Position numbers and translations under genes: made by a program | Source of the DNA: Gudongella sp051744365 | GTDB taxonomy: Bacteria > Bacillota > Clostridia > Tissierellales > Tissierellaceae | Direction: 5' to 3' | NCBI GenBank assembly: GCA_051744365.1 | Contig: JBNJCX010000003.1 | Span: 1-64,000, forward strand | DNA length: 64,000 nucleotides | Notes under the pieces: generated by a model | The model's input: the letters and a program-made list of their open reading frames with translations, nothing else | Database searches by the model: none | Told to the model about the DNA's origin: nothing | In this document: positions 51,278-59,243 of the stretch, piece after piece | Layout: each line of letters begins with the position of its first letter | Position numbering within the stretch: position 1 is the stretch's first letter

Positions 51278-52234
51278 CTACTCTTCCTCCTCTCCGGTGC
51301 GATTCTGTTCTTCAAGTCTTTTGATCTTCTCAAGGAGCTCTGTAATCTGAAGAGCCTTGTCCCAGCTTGTCTCTTCAAACTTCTTGTCCAGCTTTCTGTA
51401 AGGCTGCTCTGGATTTTCCAGATATTTTAATTCTGTGTTGAGTCTTCCCTTAAGGCATAATGGTCTGCCATTTGCAGGAGGCTTTGCAATCACTGATACT
51501 GGCTCCCTGTCTTTGGATCTGACTTCAAATTCACAGCCATATTCACAGGCCTTGCAGCCTACAATCTTTGTTTCAGCTTCCCAAGAACGAATTTTGTCCA
51601 TGTCTCTTTTATCCACAAGTGCCCCCACAGGGCATACTGCTACACATCTGTTGCAGGAGACACATGGAGATTCCTCGATTGTCTCGTCTGCTCCAAATAT
51701 TACCCTGGTCTCGTAGCCCCTTTCAGCAAATGAAAGAACCTGTCTGTCAGATACCTGGGCACACGTCATAACGCATTTACCACAGAGTATGCATTTGCTG
51801 TTATCCCTTAGTATATAGGGACTTGTTGTATCCATCAATTGAGGTCTCATTTCCCCGTCGTGTTTTCTGAAGTTGACATCATATCTGTAGGCATAGTCCT
51901 GAAGTAGGCACTCCCCTGCCTTGTGACAAGTCAGACAGTCATTGGGGTGGCTGTCCAACAACATCTGGAGGGTCTGCCTTCTGTTCCAGACCACCTTCTC
52001 GGTTTCAGTATGGACAACCATACCCTCCTTAACCAGAGTGGAGCAGGCTGTCTGTAGCTTTTTACTTCCTTCTATTTCAACGATACACATCCTGCATGCC
52101 CCGTAAATCTCAAGGGTTTCATCATAGCACAGGGCTGGAATATCTATCCCAACAGTTTTGGCTGCCTGCAGGACGGTCAGCTGATTAGATACCTCAGCCG
52201 TCTTACCATCTATTGTTAGCTTTACTGTACTCAT
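51278..52234 (-). CDS. HylA/NuoG-N-like iron-sulfur electron-transfer subunit
   Basis: This 318-residue protein is the N-terminal, iron-sulfur half of a NuoG or hydrogenase-like subunit. It has a 2Fe-2S domain (LCYDETLEIYGACRMCIVEI, then LQTAC), the HPNDCLTCHKAGEC site, two 4Fe-4S clusters (CILCGKCVMTC and CVSCNRCVAVCP), and the start of a molybdopterin-type cluster domain (CKACEYGCEF...LCLKGRLN). The large catalytic part is missing, and a coiled charged tail ends it (LLEKIKRLEEQNRTGEEEE). It ends one base before fdhA starts, so it probably relays electrons between FdhA and the NuoF-like flavin subunit. Confidence 0.92.
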   Translation of the reverse strand: MSTVKLTIDGKTAEVSNQLTVLQAAKTVGIDIPALCYDETLEIYGACRMCIVEIEGSKKLQTACSTLVKEGMVVHTETEKVVWNRRQTLQMLLDSHPNDCLTCHKAGECLLQDYAYRYDVNFRKHDGEMRPQLMDTTSPYILRDNSKCILCGKCVMTCAQVSDRQVLSFAERGYETRVIFGADETIEESPCVSCNRCVAVCPVGALVDKRDMDKIRSWEAETKIVGCKACEYGCEFEVRSKDREPVSVIAKPPANGRPLCLKGRLNTELKYLENPEQPYRKLDKKFEETSWDKALQITELLEKIKRLEEQNRTGEEEE

Positions 52235-52249
52235 ATTCTTCCTCCAATG

Positions 52250-53830
52250 CTATATTATTGAGATTGCATCAACAGGACAGACATCATGGCATGCTCCGCA
52301 TTTTATGCAGATATCCTGGTCAATAAGGTGTTTTTCCTTGACCTTCCCGGTAATAGCCTCCACAGGACATACCTTTGCACATCTTGTACATCCGATGCAT
52401 CCGTCAGTTATAATGTATTTGATCAGAGCCTTGCAGCTCTTGGCAGGACATCTCTTGTCCTTTATATGGGCCTCGTATTCATGTCTATAGTATTTTATTG
52501 TTGTAATCACAGGGTTTGGAGCAGTCTGTCCAAGTCCGCAAAGGGATGTTGAGCTTACAGTCTCTGAAAGCTCCTCAAGTCTTTCTATATCACCCTCTAC
52601 TCCCTCTCCTTTGGTAATTCTGTCAAGTATTTCGTACATCCTCTTTGTACCTTCCCTGCAGGGGACGCATTTTCCACACGATTCATCAACGCTGAAGTCA
52701 AGGAAGAATTTTGCAATATCAACCATGCAGGTGTTCTCATCCATAACAACCATTCCACCTGAGCCCATTATGGACCAGATTTTACCCAGTGACTCAAAAT
52801 CAACCGGCGTGTCAACCAGCTCAGCAGGTATGCATCCTCCGGAAGGACCACCAGTCTGTACGGCCTTGTACTCCTTGCCGTCCTGTGCTCCGCCGCCTAT
52901 GTCAAATACGATTTCCCTTAGAGTCATCCCCATGGGTACTTCAACAAGGCCTGCATTCTCAACCTTTCCTACCAATGCGAAAACCTTTGTTCCAGGAGAT
53001 TCTTCTGTACCTATGCTTCTAAACCATTTTGCTCCTCTGTTCATTATCACAGGAACATTGGCGAGGGTTTCAACGTTGTTGATTATTGTTGGTTTTCCCC
53101 AAAGCCCCTTGTGTGCAGTTCTGTGGATTTTGGGACGAGGCATCCCCCTTCTTCCCTCGATGGATTCCATCAATGCGGTTCCCTCTCCACATACAAATGC
53201 ACCTGAACCCAGTCTTAGTTCAATATCAAAGTCAAATCCTGCACCGAATATATTCTTGCCAAGAAGACCATACTCCCTGGCTTGCTCAATGGCAATCTGA
53301 AGCCTCTTTACAGCCATTGGATACTCAGCCCTCACATATATGTAGCCCTGGTCTGAGCCGATTGCATAGCCTCCTAGAGCCATCCCTTCCAACACGCTGT
53401 GGGGGTCTTTCTCCAGGATCGACCTGTCCATGAAAGCTCCCGGGTCACCTTCGTCTGCATTGCATATTATGTATTTCTTATCTGCCTGATACTTGTATGC
53501 CTCATTCCACTTTCTTCCCGTTGGAAATCCGGCTCCACCTCTTCCTCTAAGGAGTGATTCTGTTATCTCATTAACCACCTCTCCAGGCTCCAGTTCCGTC
53601 AGCGCCTTCAGAAGTGCAAAATATCCGTCAAAGGCTATGTATTCATCAATGTTGGTGGGATCTAATATATCGCAATTCTTAAGGGCAATTCTTACCTGCT
53701 TCTTGTAGTACTCGCCCTTTAGGACCAGATCCTCGCCTCTAAACTCAACCCGGTCCTCCTCCAGAAGCTTTTCGACCAGGGATGGTTTTGTCCTCTCCTT
53801 TATCTCGAACAGTTTCTCCTTTGTAATCAT
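52250..53830 (-). CDS. NuoF-like NADH-binding flavoprotein subunit (HylB-type)
   Basis: This 526-residue subunit carries FMN, the NAD(H) site and iron-sulfur clusters. NuoF signatures are LLRGRGGAGFPTGRKWNEA near residue 90 (NADH site), CNADEGDPGAFMDRSILEKDPH near 120 (FMN), GAGFDFDIELRLGSGAFVCGEGTALMESIEGRRGMPRPKI near 200 and the cluster motif ESCGKCVPCREGTKRM near 390. A C-terminal extension adds two 4Fe-4S ferredoxin-like clusters (CIGCTRCAKVCPVEA and CIKCGACHDVCPVDA). The N-terminal 2Fe-2S extension of many HydB proteins is absent. It fits flavin-based electron bifurcation between NAD+ and ferredoxin, coupled with FdhA. Confidence 0.95.
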   Translation of the reverse strand: MITKEKLFEIKERTKPSLVEKLLEEDRVEFRGEDLVLKGEYYKKQVRIALKNCDILDPTNIDEYIAFDGYFALLKALTELEPGEVVNEITESLLRGRGGAGFPTGRKWNEAYKYQADKKYIICNADEGDPGAFMDRSILEKDPHSVLEGMALGGYAIGSDQGYIYVRAEYPMAVKRLQIAIEQAREYGLLGKNIFGAGFDFDIELRLGSGAFVCGEGTALMESIEGRRGMPRPKIHRTAHKGLWGKPTIINNVETLANVPVIMNRGAKWFRSIGTEESPGTKVFALVGKVENAGLVEVPMGMTLREIVFDIGGGAQDGKEYKAVQTGGPSGGCIPAELVDTPVDFESLGKIWSIMGSGGMVVMDENTCMVDIAKFFLDFSVDESCGKCVPCREGTKRMYEILDRITKGEGVEGDIERLEELSETVSSTSLCGLGQTAPNPVITTIKYYRHEYEAHIKDKRCPAKSCKALIKYIITDGCIGCTRCAKVCPVEAITGKVKEKHLIDQDICIKCGACHDVCPVDAISII

Positions 53831-53842
53831 GGCTCTCTCCCC

Positions 53843-54328
53843 TTAATTGTATTTAGAAAGTATCTCTTTTATATCGTCCTTTTTAACCTTTGCATACACA
53901 TCCTCATTCACAAGTATAACAGGCGCAATGCTGCAGTCACCTACACACCTTGCGGATGCTATTGAAAAGACCTCATCATCTGTGGTTTCACCTGATTTGA
54001 TTCCAAGCTGTGACTCTATTTCTTCCAGGATCGCCTGGGAACCCTTTACATAACAAGCAGTACCAAGACAAACACTGATTTTGTTCTTACCCGTCGGTAC
54101 AAACGAAAACTGTGAGTAAAATGTAGCTACTCCATAGATTTCAGCCATTGGTATTGATAGCTTGCGGGAAATTATATCAAGCATTTCCTTCGGCAGGTAA
54201 CCGAAAACCTCCTGAACATGCTGCAGCGATGGTATTAATGGTCCAGGCGTGTCCTTTTTTGAATCCAGAAATTCCTTGAAGGCATCAATCTGATCTTTAT
54301 TCTCTTGCATATCAAACTTGAACTCCAT
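53843..54328 (-). CDS. NuoE-like 2Fe-2S subunit (HylC-type)
   Basis: This 161-residue thioredoxin-like ferredoxin is the first gene of the formate dehydrogenase operon. Cluster ligands are in SVCLGTACYVKGSQAIL near residue 85 and ASARCVGDCSIAPVILVNEDVY near 128. The front has LIPSLQHVQEVFGYLPKEML and ATFYSQFSFVPTGK, typical of NuoE. It binds next to the NuoF-like subunit, and its 2Fe-2S centre accepts electrons from flavin. AGGAGG precedes the ATG. Confidence 0.95.
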   Translation of the reverse strand: MEFKFDMQENKDQIDAFKEFLDSKKDTPGPLIPSLQHVQEVFGYLPKEMLDIISRKLSIPMAEIYGVATFYSQFSFVPTGKNKISVCLGTACYVKGSQAILEEIESQLGIKSGETTDDEVFSIASARCVGDCSIAPVILVNEDVYAKVKKDDIKEILSKYN

Positions 54329-54523
54329 GATTCTCCTCCTTTTTTATTATTGAAATATTCACTTATTATCTTGAATTTTCTTGGAAATCGTATACATTTT
54401 TAGCGTATAATATATAGGAGTGATTGTCAATTATATCTGATTATTATCAAAACCCCAGACAATGCTGATACTGTGACCTGCAGGAGAATTTTTAAAGTAA
54501 ATTACTACAAAGGAGTGGTCTCG

Positions 54524-54811
54524 TTGCTTAAGGAATATTTACCATTATTCGTTATATCCTATATGATTCTCATAAACTTAATCTCCCTGTCTCTCTTCAA
54601 GATGGATAAATCATATGCACGGAAAGGAAAAAGTCGAATCTCTGAAAAGACGCTGTTCATCTCAGCACTTATTGGAGGAGGTCCTGGCGCCGTTTTGGGG
54701 ATGCATCTATTCTCCCACAAAACAAAAAAAGCAGCCTTTTTATTAGGGCTGCCGTTGATTGCCATCATAAATCTGTTAGCTGTAATTCTTATTTTAAGCT
54801 ACTCAACCTAG
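54524..54811 (+). CDS. DUF1294 membrane protein
   Basis: This 95-residue membrane protein has three hydrophobic segments and DUF1294 features: KSYARKGKSRISEKTLFISAL, GGGPGAVLGMHLFSHKTKK (near residue 52) and LGLPLIAIINLLAVIL. The function of the family is unknown. The frame begins at 54473, but GGAG eight bases before TTG at 54524 marks the start. Two decayed copies of its 3' half lie further right (57207-57300 and 58390-58511), each attached to a GGGACGG repeat. Confidence 0.85.
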   Translation: MLKEYLPLFVISYMILINLISLSLFKMDKSYARKGKSRISEKTLFISALIGGGPGAVLGMHLFSHKTKKAAFLLGLPLIAIINLLAVILILSYST

Positions 54812-55205
54812 GATTGATATGTCATCGATTTTTTATTAATTTGAGGATGTACTAATAGGCATTAGACAAAACACTACATATGTAGTGTTAAACAATTAAT
54901 AAATTACAGTTTATAATACCTCTCATGCCTAAACTCATGCTCCCAAATGCTCGTTATCAATGACAGATCAAGAGCCTTATGATATGATTTATATAAGTAA
55001 TGCAAGAGTTATTAACCATCAAAACTCAGCGCACTACAACAATAATTTCTCAAGGTGTACACCTGCATAATCTAAACAGTACCCAATATTTGAGTTGGTA
55101 GTCATTGATGATGAGATTCCATAAACCGGAGATACTGGAAAAATCAAATTTATTTGATTTTTTATACACTGTTTTATGAATTCTATCATTTTTGGAGGTA
55201 TATGT
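54812..55205. other. Intergenic region with an orphan palindrome
   Basis: No coding potential is seen in this 394-base stretch. It holds a 20-base palindrome at 54870-54889 followed by TATAAT at 54912-54917, but the next gene starts nearly 290 bases later, so a deleted gene or a long leader is possible. Confidence 0.5.
54870..54917 (+). promoter_or_regulatory. BlaI/CopY-like operator with promoter-like sequence
   Basis: AACACTACATATGTAGTGTT is a perfect palindrome containing TACA-N2-TGTA, the core of BlaI/MecI and CopY operators. TTAAAC (54888-54893) and TATAAT (54912-54917) could form a promoter it overlaps. No BlaI-family gene is in the window. Confidence 0.45.
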
Positions 55206-57086
55206 ATGGAAGCGAAAAAATTGAAAATTTTAATTATCAGTGATATTTCAAGTAATGAAAAATATTTTGAGGACATTATCTCTAAATCCCTTATTGAAAC
55301 TGATGTTTACAGTGCTCAAGATAGACTGGAAGGTATAAGAATTGCAAAACTCAAGGAACCTGATGTAATTGTGATTGATATACCAATGACTAATGCAGAT
55401 AGTTTAGAAATAAGCCGTATTCTTAAAAAGGATAAAGCCTTACATTTGACTCCAATACTATTTGCCACAGATCTGGAAGCAGATCGCAAATTCCGAAATA
55501 AAGCTATAGAGGCTGGAGCAGATGCTTTCCTACTAAAGCCTATAGATGATGCGATACTAATAACACAATTAATGGCAATGTCGAAAATAAAAGAAAGAAA
55601 GGTTCTCCTAAATGCTAGAAATGAACAGCTTGAAACCTTGGTCGAGCGCCGCACACTCGACCTAAAAAACGAGATTATCGAACGAAAAAGGCTCGAAATG
55701 GAACTGCGAGAAAGCGAAGAAATCCTTAAAGCATACATCGAAAAGGCCCCTATTGGAATTTTTGTGATTGATGCTTTGGGCAAATTTGTTGACGCAAATG
55801 CAATGGCATGCCAACTAATGGCCCGTACAAGAGAAGAAATTTTAGAATTATCCCTAACTGATTTTTTGACGCCAGCCCATCTTGATAAAGGACTTTCAGA
55901 GTTTCATGAGCTTTCGAGCAAGAGCTTTATAGATGGGGAATATGAAGTTAGGAATAAGGATAATCAAGAATATTGGATAAGCCTTCGCGCTACAAAGATT
56001 ATTGACAACTGTTTTATAGCTTTTTGTCTTGATATTTCAGACCGGAAAGAAAAAGAAGCCAGAGTTGAATATTTAAGTTACCATGATTCATTAACTGGAG
56101 TATATAACAGGGCATTTTACGAAGAAGAACTCAAGAGACTGGACACAGAAGAAAACCTTCCCTTTTCTCTGATTATTTCTGATGTCAATGGGCTTAAATT
56201 CACAAATGATACGCTGGGTCATGCTTCTGGTGACAAAATCCTTGTTGAAACCACGAAACTACTCAGCACATACTTGAGAAGCGAAGACATATTGGCACGT
56301 GTTGGTGGTGATGAATTTTCTATATTGTTGCCGAGGACAAACTCTAATGAAGCTCAGGAGATTGTAAATAGCCTCCAAATAGCATCCCAATCATTCAACG
56401 TCGATTTATTGGATATACCAATAAAGATAAGTATTTCCCTGGGGTTCGCCACTAAAACAGAAATCTCAGAGTCATTTTCTTACATTAGTAAATTGGCAGA
56501 GGACTACATGTACCGAAGCAAGCTTCTTGAACGTGAAAGCTTTCACAGCACTTTGCTAAAAACACTACGAGTATCCCTATATGAGAGAAGTCATGAAACA
56601 GAAGAACATGCTTCAAGAATGACTCAGATGTCAATAAAACTGGGTAAAGCAATGAATTTGAGCAAAGATGACCTTAATGATCTTTCTTTATTATCATCAT
56701 TACATGATATCGGTAAAATAAGCATTGACAATAGTATTCTTGTAAAACCTGATAAACTAACGGAAGATGAATGGATGGAAATGAAAAAACACCCCGCAAT
56801 AGGATATAGAATTGCGATGGCTTCATCGGAACTCAGACCAATAGCTGAGTATATTTTATGCCATCACGAGCGCTGGGATGGAAAGGGTTACCCTCAAGGC
56901 TTAAGTGGTGAAAACATACCATTGCTTTCTCGTGTGATTTCGATTGTAGATTCCTACGATGCCATGACCCATGACCGAACATACAAAAAGGCCTTGAGTA
57001 AGGAAGATGCCATAGCTGAGATTGCCAATAATTCAGGTAGTCAATTCGATCCAGAGATTGCAGCATTATTTCTAACTCTTATTTGA
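55206..57086 (+). CDS. Receiver-PAS-GGDEF-HD-GYP cyclic-di-GMP turnover protein
   Basis: This 626-residue soluble signalling protein has four modules. The receiver (residues 1-125) has phosphorylated-Asp candidate VIVIDIPMTNADS and Lys in FLLKPIDD. A coiled coil follows (130-175). PAS is at 180-295 (AYIEKAPIGIFVIDALGKFVDAN). GGDEF is at 300-450, with intact RVGGDEFSILLP, so diguanylate cyclase activity is possible. HD-GYP is at 460-626, with HDIGK and HHERWDGKGYP, so phosphodiesterase activity is possible too. GGAGG before ATG at 55206 sets the start. It may make and break cyclic-di-GMP in response to a partner kinase elsewhere. Confidence 0.92.
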   Translation: MEAKKLKILIISDISSNEKYFEDIISKSLIETDVYSAQDRLEGIRIAKLKEPDVIVIDIPMTNADSLEISRILKKDKALHLTPILFATDLEADRKFRNKAIEAGADAFLLKPIDDAILITQLMAMSKIKERKVLLNARNEQLETLVERRTLDLKNEIIERKRLEMELRESEEILKAYIEKAPIGIFVIDALGKFVDANAMACQLMARTREEILELSLTDFLTPAHLDKGLSEFHELSSKSFIDGEYEVRNKDNQEYWISLRATKIIDNCFIAFCLDISDRKEKEARVEYLSYHDSLTGVYNRAFYEEELKRLDTEENLPFSLIISDVNGLKFTNDTLGHASGDKILVETTKLLSTYLRSEDILARVGGDEFSILLPRTNSNEAQEIVNSLQIASQSFNVDLLDIPIKISISLGFATKTEISESFSYISKLAEDYMYRSKLLERESFHSTLLKTLRVSLYERSHETEEHASRMTQMSIKLGKAMNLSKDDLNDLSLLSSLHDIGKISIDNSILVKPDKLTEDEWMEMKKHPAIGYRIAMASSELRPIAEYILCHHERWDGKGYPQGLSGENIPLLSRVISIVDSYDAMTHDRTYKKALSKEDAIAEIANNSGSQFDPEIAALFLTLI

Positions 57087-57148
57087 AACAATTTCATGAT
57101 ATTGATTTTTTTCTATTATTGGCATTGTGATTTTTATAAAAAACACTA

Positions 57149-57176
57149 AAACCCCTTGAATTCAAGGGGTTTCTTT
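57149..57176 (+). terminator. Terminator of the GGDEF/HD-GYP gene
   Basis: AAACCCCTTGAA pairs with TTCAAGGGGTTT with almost no loop; TTTT follows. Confidence 0.75.
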
Positions 57177-57179
57177 TGC

Positions 57180-57211
57180 AAAACATTTGGGACGGTTCTT
57201 TTTGTTTTTTG
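57180..57211 (+). repeat. GGGACGG repeat, copy 1
   Basis: AAAACAT, then GGGACGGTTCTTTTTG, then TTTTTTG. It is nearly identical over about 32 bases to copy 2 at 58359-58390, in the same orientation. Confidence 0.85.
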
Positions 57212-57300
57212 AATGCATTCTTCCCACAAAAAAACAACCTATCAGTTGGGGCTACCATTGATTGCATGAATATTGTCTTTGTGATTCTTGTTCTTAAGGA
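57207..57300 (+). pseudogene. Decayed 3' fragment of a DUF1294 gene, relic 1
   Basis: The DNA aligns with the end of the intact gene (54695-54795): ATGCATTC, TTCCCACAAAA, AACAACC, GGGGCTACCATTGATTGC. Small deletions and stops break the frame. It begins exactly after repeat copy 1. Confidence 0.7.
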
Positions 57301-57321
57301 GTTGGTCTAGCTGGTTTGAAG

Positions 57322-57338
57322 CAAAAAGGACCGTCCCC
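57322..57338 (-). repeat. GGGACGG repeat, inverted short copy
   Basis: CAAAAAGGACCGTCCCC is the reverse complement of the repeat core. With copy 1 it brackets about 150 bases (57189-57338). Confidence 0.75.
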
Positions 57339-57400
57339 GCCGCTTCAAAGATTCACCCAAATCTTCCAGGGAATCGAACATCCTCGTCAGCTCCCTTTCT

Positions 57401-58225
57401 CTATCCCAATGCTACATCAAGTACCATCATAACTGCAAAACCCAACATTGCACCTATTGTAGCAATATCGGTTTTCGAGCCCCCAACTTCTCTTTGGGCC
57501 TCGGGAATAAGCTCCTCAACTACAACATAAATCATGGCACCTGCAGCAAAAGCAAGTGCGTATGGTAGAATCGGCTGAATTTTTATGACGGCATAAGCGC
57601 CGAGGACACCGGCAATTGGTTCTACAATTCCTGAGGATTGTCCATACAGGAATGCCTTTGTTCTACTGAGACCTTCACGTCTCAATGGTATGGATACCGC
57701 TGCTCCCTCTGGAAAATTTTGTAGACCTATACCTATTGCCAATGCGACCGCCCCTGCTAGAGTTGCAGCTGTCCCTACACCTGCAGCAACTGCACCAAAA
57801 GCTACTCCAACAGCAAGCCCTTCAGGTATGTTATGGAGCGTAATGGCTAGTACCAGCAGGACACTCCTCTGCCAGGTTGTCTTAATCCCTTCTGCCTCAG
57901 AAGTATCAAGCCCTAAGTGTAAATGAGGAAGTAATTTGTCAATAAGATAGAGAAATCCACCACCTAATAAAAATCCACTCGTTACAGTTACATATGGCAC
58001 TTGACCCAATTCCTCAGCCAAATCAATTCCTGGGGCAAGCAAAGACCAAAAACTCGCTGCAATCATAACTCCAGCTGCAAAACCCAGCATGCCGTTTAGT
58101 ACGTTTTTATTAATGGTTTTGAAAAAAAATACAAGAGATGCACCCAAAGCGGTGACCCCCCATGTGAAAAGTGTTGCTATCAAGGCCTGTTGTACAGGTC
58201 CGTATTGACTTATCCATTGGATCAT
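57401..58225 (-). CDS. ZIP-family metal transporter (ZupT-like)
   Basis: This 274-residue membrane protein has about eight transmembrane helices. The metal path is formed by ITLHNIPEGLAVGVAFG (near residue 128) and IGLQNFPEGAAVSIPL (near 165), the HNxPEG/QNxPEG pair of ZIP proteins. VEELIPEAQRE near 240 is also typical. The short His-containing loop LPHLHLGLD lies before helix 4. It probably imports zinc or iron. ATG at 58225 is preceded by AGGAG eight bases upstream; the frame extends to 58234. It is flanked on both sides by direct repeats with DUF1294 relics. Confidence 0.92.
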   Translation of the reverse strand: MIQWISQYGPVQQALIATLFTWGVTALGASLVFFFKTINKNVLNGMLGFAAGVMIAASFWSLLAPGIDLAEELGQVPYVTVTSGFLLGGGFLYLIDKLLPHLHLGLDTSEAEGIKTTWQRSVLLVLAITLHNIPEGLAVGVAFGAVAAGVGTAATLAGAVALAIGIGLQNFPEGAAVSIPLRREGLSRTKAFLYGQSSGIVEPIAGVLGAYAVIKIQPILPYALAFAAGAMIYVVVEELIPEAQREVGGSKTDIATIGAMLGFAVMMVLDVALG

Positions 58226-58358
58226 AAATAACACTCCTCCATTATCTTCGAATTAATATCTGAGCCTTTCAAAAAAATCAGATAATGCCCTTAATCAACT
58301 ATATATTATATTACCCTAATCTAGCTCTACCTAACATAAAGGCTAAATTAACGCAAAC

Positions 58359-58390
58359 AAAACATCGGGGACGGTTCTTTTTGTTTTTTG
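58359..58390 (+). repeat. GGGACGG repeat, copy 2
   Basis: AAAACATC, then GGGGACGGTTCTTTTTG, then TTTTTTG. It is in direct orientation with copy 1, about 1.18 kb away, on the other side of the ZIP gene. Confidence 0.85.
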
Positions 58391-58511
58391 CGCTTGTTTG
58401 AGGCATTATTGGATTGCACCTATTTTCCAACAAAACGAAAAAGCAGCCTCTAATCTGGGGCTGCCGTTTATTGCTATTATAAACCTTATAACTGAATTCC
58501 TTATTTTCTAG
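58390..58511 (+). pseudogene. Decayed 3' fragment of a DUF1294 gene, relic 2
   Basis: One frame reads GIIGLHLFSNKTKK and another continues AASNLGLPFIAIINLITEFLIF before TAG (58509-58511). These align with GAVLGMHLFSHKTKK and AAFLLGLPLIAIINLLAVIL of the intact protein, joined by a frameshift near 58443. The 5' half is missing at repeat copy 2. Confidence 0.8.
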
Positions 58512-58525
58512 GATATAGCTTATGG

Positions 58526-59242
58526 CTAATCCCTTATGCACCTTTCAATGAAATAATTGAAAAGCTCCTGGTGGCTATCGTATTTCTCAGCCAGAGCTTC
58601 CGGATGATACTGAACTGCCAGAATAAACCCCTCACCAGTTGATTCCACGGATTCAACGATTCCATCCTTGGCTCTGGATGTAATCTTAAGATCCTTACCC
58701 AGGGCCTTTACCGCCTGGTGATGCTCGGAATTGACATTAATGATTTCTTTTCCATATATTTCCCGCATTATTGTGCCCTCATCAATATCGATTGAGTGGT
58801 AGAACTCCTCTGGATTGTAGCCAAAGGTGTGCCCTCTCACGTTCTCAACCTGGCTGTATATATCCTGGTAAAGAGTGCCTCCCATTGCGATGTTTATGAC
58901 CTGTAACCCTCTGCAAATTCCGAGTATTGGAATACCTTCATTGTAAGCATTTTGAAATAGCTTAAGTTCCAATTCATCCCTTTCATGGGTAATTTCTACA
59001 ACCTGCTTGATTGGTTCCTCACCAAATCTAAGTGGCCACACATCATGTCCACCTGTAAAAATAACCCCATCTAGAATTTTTGAATAATCAGCTATGGCCT
59101 CTTCATTGGTTGTTGAAGGTATTATAAGCGGAACTCCTCCTGCTCTTATTACAGCCTGAAAGTAGAAGTCATTCAAGGTGTTAACCTTCTTGCCTTTTAT
59201 ATTTGCCTGGGTACATGTAATCCCAATCAGTGGTCTTCTCAT
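58526..59242 (-). CDS. Class I glutamine amidotransferase-like hydrolase (peptidase C26, PuuD-like)
   Basis: This 238-residue enzyme has the nucleophile Cys in PILGICRGLQVINIAMGG (near residue 110) and the His/Glu pair in AVQYHPEALAEKYDS (near 215), as in gamma-glutamyl-GABA hydrolase. FTGGHDVWPLRFGEE (near 63) replaces the usual GGxDVxPxxYGE. It probably hydrolyses a gamma-glutamyl amide; a link with polyamine degradation is possible, but no other puu gene is present. GGAGG before ATG at 59242 sets the start, one base after the alpha/beta hydrolase gene, so the two are in one operon. Confidence 0.9.
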   Translation of the reverse strand: MRRPLIGITCTQANIKGKKVNTLNDFYFQAVIRAGGVPLIIPSTTNEEAIADYSKILDGVIFTGGHDVWPLRFGEEPIKQVVEITHERDELELKLFQNAYNEGIPILGICRGLQVINIAMGGTLYQDIYSQVENVRGHTFGYNPEEFYHSIDIDEGTIMREIYGKEIINVNSEHHQAVKALGKDLKITSRAKDGIVESVESTGEGFILAVQYHPEALAEKYDSHQELFNYFIERCIRD

Positions 59243-59243
59243 T

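Larger units (their letters stand above)
57087..57400. other. Intergenic region with terminator, repeat and DUF1294 relic
   Basis: No intact gene is present here. The region holds the terminator at 57149-57172, the GGGACGG repeat at 57180-57211, a DUF1294 relic to about 57300, and an inverted copy of the GGGACGG motif at 57322-57338, just before the end of the ZIP gene. Confidence 0.7.
58226..58525. other. Intergenic region with repeat copy 2 and DUF1294 relic 2
   Basis: No intact gene is seen here. The promoter of the ZIP gene must lie near 58240-58320 (AT-rich). The rest is the GGGACGG repeat and the second DUF1294 relic. Confidence 0.65.

Noticed and set aside
52611..53300. Long plus-strand frame of 229 codons opposite the NuoF-like gene
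   Set aside because: It is antisense to strongly conserved NuoF motifs; the low stop density comes from codon bias of the real gene.
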